Positions 43,652 through 50,792 of a stretch of 64,000 bases of DNA are shown here, in pieces. Position 1 is the stretch's first letter; each line of letters starts with the position of its first letter. The translations under genes were made by a program, and so were the position numbers. The stretch comes from Bdellovibrio bacteriovorus str. Tiberius (GTDB lineage Bacteria > Bdellovibrionota > Bdellovibrionia > Bdellovibrionales > Bdellovibrionaceae): assembly GCF_000317895.1 (NCBI RefSeq), contig NC_019567.1:1054001-1118000 (forward strand), given 5' to 3'. The notes beneath the pieces were generated by a model that was not told the DNA's origin, searched no databases, and was given only the letters and a program-made list of their open reading frames with translations.

Positions 43652-44513
43652 AGGTTGCGTAGATGCGGATCCTGTTGAATACTGTATTATTTGTCGGATC
43701 GTGAGCGTGGCAGTAGATTTGCTTTCCTGCTGGGAATTGAAACCTCGAAAAGCCAGTGACTGTCTCGCTGCCTTGAGGCGGGCCGCCGCCGTAACTGTTG
43801 ACTGAAAAGCCTACCTTATCACTGCTTGGGGTTCCTCCGCTCCCCCATATTCCGCAAGTAATGTGTAGTTCGAAGCCCCAAATGCCGGATGAACCGTGGG
43901 TGCCGCTGGCATGGACCATAAATGGGGAGCCATCGGTGGTAAAGTAGACCGATGCAGTCTGGTCGTTATATTGTTCCTTATAGTCAAGCACAGACGGTGG
44001 CTTGGCATCTCCCATACACGATTGGATTTTTGATGAGGACGGTATATTGATATCAGCTTCAATGGTGGTTGATATCGATAAAGGCTTTAATGCGCGAACT
44101 AACTTTGAATTGTCAAAGTCGACTATCCAGCGGCCTGTAAAGCTTGTTGCGGATTGAGTTTCAATGGCGAGGCTGATGTTAGATACCGTCAAGGAATTGG
44201 ATATGGCAGAGGCTGACTGTCCAACTTGAATGGCTGCTGGTGATCCGGTCAGGGCACGAACAGGAAGGCTATTAAAAGTAAGCACCTGCGGTTTTCCTGG
44301 TTGAATCAGAGTATAGTTAAACGTTTTACCTTGTGTTACAAATTTGCAGATAGATCCATTGGCCAAAGTAGCCGTTAAGTACTTCTGTAAATCCATCGCA
44401 GCCAAAGATTCTTGCAACGCTTTGACTTCCTTGTACTGATTATTTAGCAAGTTAGCCATAGTGAGGGCAAGAACCGCCGTCAACCCTAGGGACATCATTA
44501 CTTGTATAAGCAT
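43647..44513 (-). CDS. pilin-like protein lacking a leader peptide
   Basis: 288 residues. The N-terminus MLIQVMMSLGLTAVLALTMANLL is a pilin-type hydrophobic helix and continues (KEVKALQESLAAMDLQKYL) very like the complete paralogue at 62.7 kb. The globular part is secreted in type, with Cys (SICKFV, IQSCMGD, ITCGIWG, IYCHAHD). Upstream codons in frame (K-D-S-L) offer no start, and AAGGA sits before the ATG, so the usual basic leader and Gly-1 cleavage site are missing. The usual Glu+5 is Gln. It starts 46 bases after the second pilin-like gene on the same strand. Perhaps a minor pilin that is not processed, or a decayed copy. Confidence 0.68.
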   Translation of the reverse strand: MLIQVMMSLGLTAVLALTMANLLNNQYKEVKALQESLAAMDLQKYLTATLANGSICKFVTQGKTFNYTLIQPGKPQVLTFNSLPVRALTGSPAAIQVGQSASAISNSLTVSNISLAIETQSATSFTGRWIVDFDNSKLVRALKPLSISTTIEADINIPSSSKIQSCMGDAKPPSVLDYKEQYNDQTASVYFTTDGSPFMVHASGTHGSSGIWGFELHITCGIWGSGGTPSSDKVGFSVNSYGGGPPQGSETVTGFSRFQFPAGKQIYCHAHDPTNNTVFNRIRIYATY

Positions 44514-44559
44514 AAGGCTATCCTTTTCAAATTTGCTCGAACACCTGAAGGGTTGTAAT

Positions 44560-45549
44560 TTATAGATTGCAAGTGATGGTGCCTTCGACGGACAAGGCTG
44601 TGCCTTGGTTGCAGCCGGGGCTGGTGCACTTTACATCATTGCCTACTATGTTGCATTTTGCCGGCGAGCCTGTTTGCGCACTACTTGTCGCCGATTGTGC
44701 CATGTTGTGATAGCATTTTCCGTATCTGAGGCTGTAAGAGCTTACGCCATTAGCACACGTAAAAGTCTTGCTTCCGCTGCTGTGGCCGGGAAGTGCCTGG
44801 ACTGTATAAGTACTTGGCGAAGGTGCTGCTGACGAACTAGCCGCGGCCTGAGTAGGGGCTTTCAGGTCGCAAGAGTCTGTTGTGGCATCATAGACTCCGA
44901 CTTGGCCATTGACTTTGAACTGTGTACAAATGGTCTTAGCAACAAGTTGATAATTGACGGCATCATTTCCGGAGCAAGATTCGATGATGCCACTAGAATT
45001 CACTTTTATCCAAAGTTTCATATTGTGTTTCTTTTCCCACTTCTTTCCAGCTACTGTAAAATCGGTAAAAAACTGGGCATCTGCGGCTTGCCAGCCAGGT
45101 GTCGTACGATCATATTTAAATTCGAAATTGCCGGTAGAGATATTCCCTATACGCCCGTATTCGGCCGTTTTATATCTACAAGCAGCGTAGGGTTTCGTGG
45201 ATGGGGGACACCCTTGAATGGTTTTGCTTGAGTCTGCCAGGTATTCAGAAATCGGGCCACCTGTCGTCCCAATAAGGCCTACAGGTTGTTGAGCTATACT
45301 TCCCGTGTTGTAGCTGTCCAGAGCAAATGAACCGCCCGCTGATCTGATAATAGTGGCATTGCAGTTCGCCTGATCCGCAAAATGTCGGATAATAAAGTTT
45401 TTAACTTCAAGCTGTTCAGCTCTGCGCTCTGCAAGGACTTGGGCCTTATTCATATTGTCAGAAAGAGTCATAGCGATGACTCCGACAATTGCTGACATAC
45501 CTAAGGCAACCAACACTTGGACTAATGCGATACCTCGATTGTTCAACAT
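44560..45549 (-). CDS. pilin-like protein with prepilin leader
   Basis: About 329 residues. A short leader MLNNRG is followed by IALVQVLVALGMSAIVGVIAMTL, giving a prepilin peptidase site after Gly6 and a hydrophobic helix. Position +5 is Gln, where almost all pilins have Glu. The body has many Cys and a Ser/Ala/Pro linker (QAAASSSAAPSPS), ending CNIVGNDVKCTSPGC...ITCNL. The ATG at 45549 follows GGGGGATAT. It is followed by the leaderless paralogue. Likely an unusual pseudopilin of a type IV pilus or type II-like machine; no pilus assembly gene is in the window. Confidence 0.7.
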   Translation of the reverse strand: MLNNRGIALVQVLVALGMSAIVGVIAMTLSDNMNKAQVLAERRAEQLEVKNFIIRHFADQANCNATIIRSAGGSFALDSYNTGSIAQQPVGLIGTTGGPISEYLADSSKTIQGCPPSTKPYAACRYKTAEYGRIGNISTGNFEFKYDRTTPGWQAADAQFFTDFTVAGKKWEKKHNMKLWIKVNSSGIIESCSGNDAVNYQLVAKTICTQFKVNGQVGVYDATTDSCDLKAPTQAAASSSAAPSPSTYTVQALPGHSSGSKTFTCANGVSSYSLRYGKCYHNMAQSATSSAQTGSPAKCNIVGNDVKCTSPGCNQGTALSVEGTITCNL

Positions 45550-45599
45550 ATATCCCCCTGGATATATGCAATCGGTATGATCTGGACCAACCGATAGAC

Positions 45600-45614
45600 C
45601 GACACGCACGACAG
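45600..45614 (+). repeat. dispersed 15-bp element, degenerate copy CGACACGCACGACAG
   Basis: Keeps the GACA-N5-GACA skeleton and the central G of the element but has C instead of R at both repeat starts and G at the last position. Lies upstream of a pilin-like gene. Confidence 0.4.
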
Positions 45615-45661
45615 GGAGTTTATTTTAAAGTGTCCAAGCATTTTTTGTCGATTTTTGAGAT

Positions 45662-45688
45662 GGCATGAGCTCTTTCGGAGCTCATGCC
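45662..45688. other. strong hairpin between two minus-strand genes
   Basis: Perfect 11-bp stem GGCATGAGCTC / GAGCTCATGCC with loop TTTCG. Neither strand has a T tract directly after it, so termination is unproven; it may stabilise the 3' end of the 45756-46148 transcript. Confidence 0.4.
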
Positions 45689-45755
45689 AGGGAATGTTTC
45701 TATGATAAGTAATTCGGTCAGAGTTGTTGCTACTCTACATCCTTTTTAAAGAAGA

Positions 45756-46148
45756 TTAAAGCAGTCGTCTGTTGGCAACTACGGATAGAGATGCCTCATC
45801 GCCATTATTTGTAGTGAAAGTAATCTGTGCCGGCACATTCTCTTTTGCTAGCACTTGGAGTTTAACCTTGTTAACTCGTTTGCCATTTTTGTCAACTACA
45901 CCGACGACAAATTTCATCAAAATGCCTTTATTGTTTTGAATAGAACCTTCAGATACAAGTGCTTCAATAAAACCTTCTTCTGTATCCGTCTCTTGAGCAA
46001 TAGTGGTGGTCTCGCCGGCCTTAACAATTGCTTGGGTATGCGAGATAAGTTTTCCGTTTAAGGATAAATCCATCTTCAGATCATATCCTTTGTTAGAAGC
46101 AAAAGCGGAACTACTGATAAAAGCCAAAACGATAGGAAACAATTTCAT
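45756..46148 (-). CDS. small secreted beta-rich protein, unknown
   Basis: 130 residues: signal peptide (MKLFPIVLAFISSSAFA) and a cysteine-free beta-sandwich-like body (GYDLKMDLSLNGKLISHTQAIVKAGETTTI; FVVGVVDKNGKRVNKVKLQVLAKENVPAQITF). The pattern of a signal peptide plus a single strand-rich domain with K-A-G-E-T turns recalls pilus- or secretin-associated beta domains, but I cannot name it. GGAGGAACTTCT precedes the ATG. Confidence 0.68.
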   Translation of the reverse strand: MKLFPIVLAFISSSAFASNKGYDLKMDLSLNGKLISHTQAIVKAGETTTIAQETDTEEGFIEALVSEGSIQNNKGILMKFVVGVVDKNGKRVNKVKLQVLAKENVPAQITFTTNNGDEASLSVVANRRLL

Positions 46149-46179
46149 AGAAGTTCCTCCTTTAATTTTTAGTGCTTTG

Positions 46180-47088
46180 TTATTGATATTGTCTTTGCGA
46201 ATGTAAAATCTTTTCCACTAGACTATAGGTGCCGCCTTCGATCAAGTAGGGCAGCTCGTGTTCTGGAAAGTGCAGCTGAAATTTTGTAGCAAGGTCTTTG
46301 TACATTTCTTCAGAGTTAGGTCCGAGAAATTCCTTTGCGTTGAATCCAAGTTTTCTTATTTCGCTTTGAATAATCTCAAGACTTTTTCGAAGATAGTTGG
46401 TTTGTTCTTCGACGGCGTCCTTAAGGTTGGTATTGCGGCCTCTTCCTCCATAGGCAATTGTGGAAAGTGGATAGCGTTGCGAGATGTCGTTAAGTATTGT
46501 TATCCAGCTTTCGATATCCGGGTCAAAGTGGCCTGCTTTGAGGCCGCCTTCAAGCCAGCAATGAGCCTTGTGGTGGATTATATCACCTGTAATGAGGGAA
46601 TTGAGTGATGGAATGTGTGCGACCGTATGACATGCTGCTGCCGCGGGCCGGTTAATAGAGCGTAGATAGACTTCTTCATTTCCTGACAATGTTAGAAGAT
46701 AAGAGTCCGAAAACTCCAAATTCGGGATGGGAGGCTTTGGGTAGGCTTTCTTACGAAACAAGGTCGTTGTATTCTTAAAATAGAATTCTTTGTGCGAGTG
46801 AATTTCTGGAAAATGTTTTGTTGTCGAAACAGAACATAGAATTTTTGCCCCGGCCTCTTGGAAGATGCTTGAACCATTGAATTTGTCGGGTGTTGGTTGC
46901 GTAATGACAAGCCAGGTAATAGGTTTGTCCGTAAACTGACGTAAATAGGTTAGGGCTCGGCGTGCTATGTCTGGTGAAAGTTGCGCATCAAAAGCAACGA
47001 CTTCGTTTGAGGCCTCAAAGAAGTAAGTAACTGTGTCCATACCTTCTGTCCCTGAGCGATAAGATATTATGCGATTTGAATTTTTCAT
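46180..47088 (-). CDS. metallo-beta-lactamase-fold protein with altered metal motif
   Basis: 302 residues, no signal peptide, so probably cytoplasmic. The MBL fold is recognisable: WLVITQPTPDKFNGSSIFQEAGAKIL lies exactly where T-H-x-H-x-D-H-x-G should be, with both His pairs replaced (Q, T, K) and only the Asp kept. The later ACHTVAHIPSLNSLITGDIIH keeps the His and the Asp of the third and bridging ligands. At most one metal site could remain, so ordinary hydrolase activity is doubtful. A C-terminal helical part (about 205-300) is extra. AAGGGACTGAC precedes the ATG. It is 31 bases upstream of the small secreted gene on the same strand. Confidence 0.72.
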   Translation of the reverse strand: MKNSNRIISYRSGTEGMDTVTYFFEASNEVVAFDAQLSPDIARRALTYLRQFTDKPITWLVITQPTPDKFNGSSIFQEAGAKILCSVSTTKHFPEIHSHKEFYFKNTTTLFRKKAYPKPPIPNLEFSDSYLLTLSGNEEVYLRSINRPAAAACHTVAHIPSLNSLITGDIIHHKAHCWLEGGLKAGHFDPDIESWITILNDISQRYPLSTIAYGGRGRNTNLKDAVEEQTNYLRKSLEIIQSEIRKLGFNAKEFLGPNSEEMYKDLATKFQLHFPEHELPYLIEGGTYSLVEKILHSQRQYQ

Positions 47089-47262
47089 GTCAGTCCCTTC
47101 TGCGCTGTCCGTTTAATTCTTGTGCAAGCCTGTGCTTTTGTCAGGTTTCCGAATTCGATTCGCTTTGATTCCAAGCGATTATTGTTTCTGAGTAATCCTA
47201 TCTAGACGGAGCAGGAAACATTCAGGCTGGGTGGGGAGGTGCTGGACCTTAGTGATGGCAAA

Positions 47263-47300
47263 GTGTTTCCAGTGTTCGGGCGCTTTGTTGTCGGAAACAC
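47263..47300. promoter_or_regulatory. inverted repeat GTGTTTCC-N22-GGAAACAC
   Basis: Perfect 8-base arms at 47263-47270 and 47293-47300, 74 bases upstream of the membrane protein gene at 47374. It shares arms and spacing with the repeat at 38376-38412. Confidence 0.4.
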
Positions 47301-47373
47301 GAAACATATGATTCGGCCGCAGCTACGTTACAAATGTGTAAAACTTTGATCCAATAAGTGTGTCGAGGTGAGA

Positions 47374-47835
47374 ATGACCACGCTTGAAAAGTTGATACAT
47401 TTTGAGGCAACGAATGAAACGAGATGCCTGTTCGTGGGACTGTCGTGGATGGTATTTTTTCCGTTGTCTTTGTTTGTAAGCTTCTTTTCTCAAAGCCTTT
47501 TCCTTACGGACAACTCAGAGTCGGCAGGATTCTTTTACTTGTTCTTTGGGCTTCTATCGACGTATCTGGTGGTACTATCTTTGTTTTGGCTTCTGGTGAA
47601 TGACAGGGATGTAGCGTGTGCAGGATATAGGTCTTTTATATTGAATGTTATTGGATGTGTACCTGTTTACGCTTTTTTGCGATTAGCTTTGCCGATGTCG
47701 ATCGATCTGTGGGGAAACTATATTTTGCTGCTTCCGTTTGCTTTGAGCCTTTGTAGGGTTCTTCATATGTTTGCTAGACTTGTAAGCGTGATAAGCCACA
47801 AGCAAGAAGCATTGCAAGCGGCACGTCAGGCGTAA
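47374..47835 (+). CDS. small integral membrane protein, unknown
   Basis: About 153 residues with four hydrophobic segments (LSWMVFFPLSLFVSFF; FFYLFFGLLSTYLVVLSLFWLLV; SFILNVIGCVPVYAFLRLALPM; YILLLPFALSLCRVLHMFARL). Not recognised. The ATG at 47374 follows GAGGTG; the GTG at 47368 is possible. Expressed alone and followed by a 9-bp hairpin (GCTCTGACT/AGTCAGAGC, 47836-47856) without a clear T tract. Upstream is the TGTTTCC inverted repeat. Confidence 0.65.
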   Translation: MTTLEKLIHFEATNETRCLFVGLSWMVFFPLSLFVSFFSQSLFLTDNSESAGFFYLFFGLLSTYLVVLSLFWLLVNDRDVACAGYRSFILNVIGCVPVYAFLRLALPMSIDLWGNYILLLPFALSLCRVLHMFARLVSVISHKQEALQAARQA

Positions 47836-47875
47836 GCTCTGACTATAAGTCAGAGCGGTTCAATACCTTAAAGGA

Positions 47876-48367
47876 CTACTTCAGGAACTGTTGGCAGTGT
47901 TCACCCGCAGTTGAGTAAAGTGCTCCGGAACTAAAAAGTGTCTTTCCATTCTTTAGTTGGATTAAGAAGCCACGTTTTTTAGTCCAAGATGTTTCACCCA
48001 TATAGAACTTTTGTACTTCCTCGGGGTCAATGTTCAGATATATAGCCTCTGAGCTATCGAGCTCTTGCAAGTTGACGAGCTTTCCAGAATCACGATTGTT
48101 GAGTCTTGTTAGTTTAATTCGTTCAACTTTCGTAAGTTCGCGATAGGATTGTTCTGTCGGATCTCCAATAATCCCGATATAACGATCATAGGAAATATAT
48201 CCCTTTTCAAGATCGATTTTAAGGTCAACTTTAGCCCAAACTCGTGAGGGGCCGTCTTTTGAAGCTACAGAGGTCGACTGATCTCCGCAAACGGTTATAG
48301 ATTCAGCTGCAAATCCGGATGCTGACGACAATAATAGCAAAAGGGTTAAAGCGCCGCTTTTAATCAT
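47876..48367 (-). CDS. small secreted protein, unknown
   Basis: 163 residues: signal peptide (MIKSGALTLLLLLSSASGFA) and a mature part with one Cys near each end (ITVCGDQ, EHCQQF), probably a disulfide. The rest is strand-rich (VDLKIDLEKGYISYDRYIGIIG). Not recognised. AGGAGTACC precedes the ATG. It stands alone between a plus-strand membrane protein gene and the SDR gene. Confidence 0.67.
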   Translation of the reverse strand: MIKSGALTLLLLLSSASGFAAESITVCGDQSTSVASKDGPSRVWAKVDLKIDLEKGYISYDRYIGIIGDPTEQSYRELTKVERIKLTRLNNRDSGKLVNLQELDSSEAIYLNIDPEEVQKFYMGETSWTKKRGFLIQLKNGKTLFSSGALYSTAGEHCQQFLK

Positions 48368-48495
48368 AAGGTACTCCTATTCAAGTCCATAAAACATTCC
48401 AGACAAAACAGATATGCTATATGTGTTCCAGCTCGGCTGCTGTTTATCTTCTTAGGGCATCGAGATTTTTGAATAGTAGACAAACATCGCAGGCA

Positions 48496-48510
48496 ATGTC
48501 CGGCATGTCT
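48496..48510 (-). repeat. dispersed 15-bp element, copy AGACATGCCGGACAT
   Basis: Minus-strand full match in the 297-base gap between the secreted protein gene ending at 48367 and the SDR gene. The rest of that gap holds only the SDR terminator. Confidence 0.65.
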
Positions 48511-48632
48511 TGGGCTTGCAAGGCTTGAAAACTCAGAATTGAAGTAAATACCCTGGGGGAGGGCAGATTCGTTTTTTTAGTAGGAGCTTTTACCAGTCAT
48601 GTTCTGTCTACTAAGTTGTCAGGTAGAGGATG

Positions 48633-48656
48633 AAGCCCGGCAAGTTCGCCGGGCTT
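48633..48656. terminator. bidirectional terminator after the SDR gene
   Basis: Perfect 9-bp stem AAGCCCGGC / GCCGGGCTT with a 6-base loop, nine bases beyond the SDR stop on the minus strand. The following T content is modest on both strands. Confidence 0.65.
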
Positions 48657-48664
48657 TGTATTCG

Positions 48665-49444
48665 TTATTGAGTCACCCAGCCGCCATCCACAGATAGTGC
48701 ATGGCCAGTGACAAACGCAGATTCATTAGAGCATAGCCACATGACGGCGGATCCGATTTCTTCGGGTTCACCAAAGCGGCCGATGGGTTCGTTTCTTAAG
48801 AAAAGCTCAAAAGGAATTATTTGTCCTTTTTGCGTGCGAATTCTTTCGAACATCGGTGTTTTAATGACGCCAGGACAGATGGCATTGACTCGGATTCCAG
48901 CAGTTGCAAATTCGAGTGCTGCGGCTTTAGTGGCGCCAATGATACCATGTTTCGCAGCAACATACCCAGGATTGCCGGGCATACCTACAAGGCCCACCGC
49001 AGATGAACAGTTCACAATGCTTCCGCCTCCGCTTTTCAGCATCAGAGGAATTTCATACTTCATGCAGACCCAAACACCAAACAAATGTACGTCAATAAGG
49101 CGTTTGAAGTTTTCTTCGGTGCACACATCCGTAGACCCCTCGTCGCCTTCGATACCAGCGTTGTTATAGGCATAGTCAAGGCGACCAAAATCTTGCCATA
49201 TTTGTTCGAAGGCTTTTTTTACGACGTCCCCTTTGGAAACATCACATTCATAAAAGATGGCTTTTCCGCCTTTGGATTCGATGAGCCTAACGGTTTCAAG
49301 ACCATTTTCTTTGTGTTCATCTATAATGGCTACTTTTGCTCCAGACTGAGCAAAGGCCAGACACGAAGCTCGTCCCATTCCCGAAGCACCACCTGTAACT
49401 ACGGCTACCTTGCCGTTGAAATCATAAGCCTTCCCAGTATTCAC
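48665..49444 (-). CDS. SDR family oxidoreductase
   Basis: About 259 residues, classical short-chain dehydrogenase/reductase. The NAD(P) site is VTGGASGMGR, with IIDEH after the second strand (acidic residue, so NAD preferred), then NNAG, the catalytic Ser in VNCSSAVG, and YVAAK with Tyr and Lys. The C-terminus ends with SVDGGWVTQ as in the group. The substrate cannot be told. The start is GTG 49444 with GGAGG five bases upstream; the frame continues to 49543 but without a site. About half its residues match the second SDR at 60.5 kb, so the two are paralogues. Confidence 0.9.
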   Translation of the reverse strand: MNTGKAYDFNGKVAVVTGGASGMGRASCLAFAQSGAKVAIIDEHKENGLETVRLIESKGGKAIFYECDVSKGDVVKKAFEQIWQDFGRLDYAYNNAGIEGDEGSTDVCTEENFKRLIDVHLFGVWVCMKYEIPLMLKSGGGSIVNCSSAVGLVGMPGNPGYVAAKHGIIGATKAAALEFATAGIRVNAICPGVIKTPMFERIRTQKGQIIPFELFLRNEPIGRFGEPEEIGSAVMWLCSNESAFVTGHALSVDGGWVTQ

Positions 49445-49541
49445 AGTTTCCTCCAGTGGATGCGGATTATATTTTAACCTTTGGCGATAGTATCCAAATG
49501 TCGCATAGGCCAGGGAAGGGCTTTTTTTAAATTTAAACAAC

Positions 49542-49691
49542 ATGCTGTGTCTATTGACAAGGGTTGAGTCGGTCTTGGCCGCAAAAGAGCTAGAAGGCCT
49601 TTATTGTGCACCTGATTTCTTGACAGTGATGGACGACCCTTTAGCTTTGGCATTAAACGCCACGCGTGTCGATGATTCAAAGCAGTCATAA
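49542..49691 (+). CDS. small reading frame ending at a terminator, possible gene or gene remnant
   Basis: 49 codons (MLCLLTRVES ... TRVDDSKQS) whose stop lies two bases before a 12-bp terminator stem. The composition looks like protein (LEGLYCAPDFLTVMDDPLALAL), but no ribosome binding site precedes the ATG, and the frame is open further up to 49509. It may be the 3' remnant of a larger gene. The terminator can equally serve the protease gene on the other strand. Confidence 0.3.
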   Translation: MLCLLTRVESVLAAKELEGLYCAPDFLTVMDDPLALALNATRVDDSKQS

Positions 49692-49693
49692 AG

Positions 49694-49724
49694 AAAACGC
49701 ACTGACTATTTTTCAGTGCGTTTT
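49694..49724. terminator. strong bidirectional terminator
   Basis: Perfect 12-bp stem AAAACGCACTGA / TCAGTGCGTTTT with a 7-base loop. The stem ends in TTTT on both strands; on the minus strand TTTTCTTT follows. It lies 45 bases after the stop of the trypsin-like protease gene. Confidence 0.85.
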
Positions 49725-49768
49725 CGGTCACAACATGACAAGTAGATGAGTGGTTTGAGTATCGAAAA

Positions 49769-50443
49769 TCACTTGCTCAATTCTGAATTTATATTCTGCA
49801 ATAGTAAATCAGTTAAAATTGTTGCTCTATTCCCAGAAAAGAAATTAGATCCAGAGTGAATTCCGATAATCTTATAACCGCCGGATTGATCAACCGAAAT
49901 GATGGGAGCGCCACTAACGCCAACTTCAGTTGAGCAAAAGTGTGTTATTAATAGGGGATCAGCATCTCGTTTCGCTGAGCATTGGGAAAAATGTAAATCT
50001 AAATTCGGACTTGAAACAGGGTACCCATAAACAGATATCGTTTTTAAATCGCTTTCGGAAGGTACAGATAAAGTTGGGTATTCATTGATATTCGAAGCGG
50101 ATTTTGCCGGAGAAATTTTAACCAGCGAAACATCAACACCTTCGAACTCGATTATATCATCTATGTCATAATCAAACTGCGTTTCCTTCGTATTTCCAAT
50201 TCTAAATATATACTGAATATTCTTTGTATCGTTCAAATCTTGAGTGCAGTGTTTCGCCGTTACAGCGAATTTGGCGTTAATGAGTGTGACCGTGCAGACT
50301 TCAACCTTTTCAGGGCGTTTAGTATCTCGCCATTTTAAAATTCCAATATTACTTACAGGAAATACCTTCGCGACCTCTTGATCCACCTTTTGTAAAACAC
50401 TACCGTCGATCTTTTTTTGCATACGAAGTTTGAAATGCGGCAA
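49769..50443 (-). CDS. trypsin-like serine protease, separated from its signal peptide by a frameshift
   Basis: The visible frame has the chymotrypsin-fold triad: His in FAVTAKHC, Asp in GVDVSLVKI and Ser in VGVSGAPII, with Cys pairs. It has no signal peptide of its own; the first codons before ATG 50422 (MQKKIDGS) are unlikely to be used. Just upstream in another frame is a perfect export leader with AGGAGA, MCFKFQFVGILLAIAAF then QTSYA, which runs into a tract of seven A (T tract 50412-50418). Six A would join SYA-KKIDGS in one frame. So either the copy is broken, or the tract is phase-variable or slips, or the base is a sequencing error. Confidence 0.75.
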   Translation of the reverse strand: MPHFKLRMQKKIDGSVLQKVDQEVAKVFPVSNIGILKWRDTKRPEKVEVCTVTLINAKFAVTAKHCTQDLNDTKNIQYIFRIGNTKETQFDYDIDDIIEFEGVDVSLVKISPAKSASNINEYPTLSVPSESDLKTISVYGYPVSSPNLDLHFSQCSAKRDADPLLITHFCSTEVGVSGAPIISVDQSGGYKIIGIHSGSNFFSGNRATILTDLLLQNINSELSK

Positions 50444-50483
50444 TAGCTAACAAAATACCAACAAACTGAAATTTAAAGCACAT
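50400..50483 (-). pseudogene. signal-peptide fragment of the trypsin-like protease
   Basis: 27 codons in the frame of the ribosome binding site (AGGAG, six bases before the ATG): a hydrophobic leader of about 22 residues with a signal peptidase site after SYA, then K-K-D-R-R and a stop, reached because the poly-A tract has seven and not six A. It is the expected 5' part of the gene at 49769-50443. Confidence 0.7.
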
Positions 50484-50750
50484 AGAGTCTCCTAATCTTG
50501 AATACTAATGGGTTGATCTTCAGAAATGCATGGGAGATGCCATGTTGTATGTAAGTTTTATTAGTTTTAAGAAAAAAGAATGACTATATTCTAGACAAAA
50601 TTGAATTGAAAAATCAGCAACTTAGTTATCGTCGTCAACTTATTAAAACAAAGTGACCATTTAGGTAATAGTTCAGATCCAAAGGACGACCGTAAACGCG
50701 CATGGATCTAGTCCAGGCTGCTCTAAAGCAGGCAGACTTAATGGGATAGT
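50484..50750. other. AT-rich gap between the protease and the membrane protein gene
   Basis: About 270 bases of AT-rich sequence that must hold the protease promoter. I see a small hairpin (CTGCT/AGCAG near 50720) and a CATGG/CCATG repeat near 50530, but no convincing gene or promoter. Confidence 0.4.
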
Positions 50751-50787
50751 TTGCATGCAGCCGGACACGGCAGACATACGCATACAT
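50751..50787 (+). repeat. 37-bp imperfect direct repeat, left copy
   Basis: Begins TTGCAT and ends ATACAT. It matches the copy at 53656-53692 in 29 of 37 positions without gaps, including an unbroken 11-base AGCCGGACACG. It ends five bases before the stop codon of the enclosed gene. Confidence 0.65.
50763..50777 (+). repeat. dispersed 15-bp element, copy GGACACGGCAGACAT
   Basis: Full match, inside the left 37-bp direct repeat that borders the 926-residue membrane protein gene. Confidence 0.65.
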
Positions 50788-50792
50788 ACATA

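Noticed and set aside
47836-47856. Hairpin GCTCTGACT/AGTCAGAGC as a terminator
   Set aside because: No T tract follows on either strand, so I did not list it as a terminator.
50409-50422. Programmed -1 frameshifting at the A tract of the protease gene
   Set aside because: The frame change needed is +1 (loss of one A), not -1, and no stimulatory stem or pseudoknot is evident.
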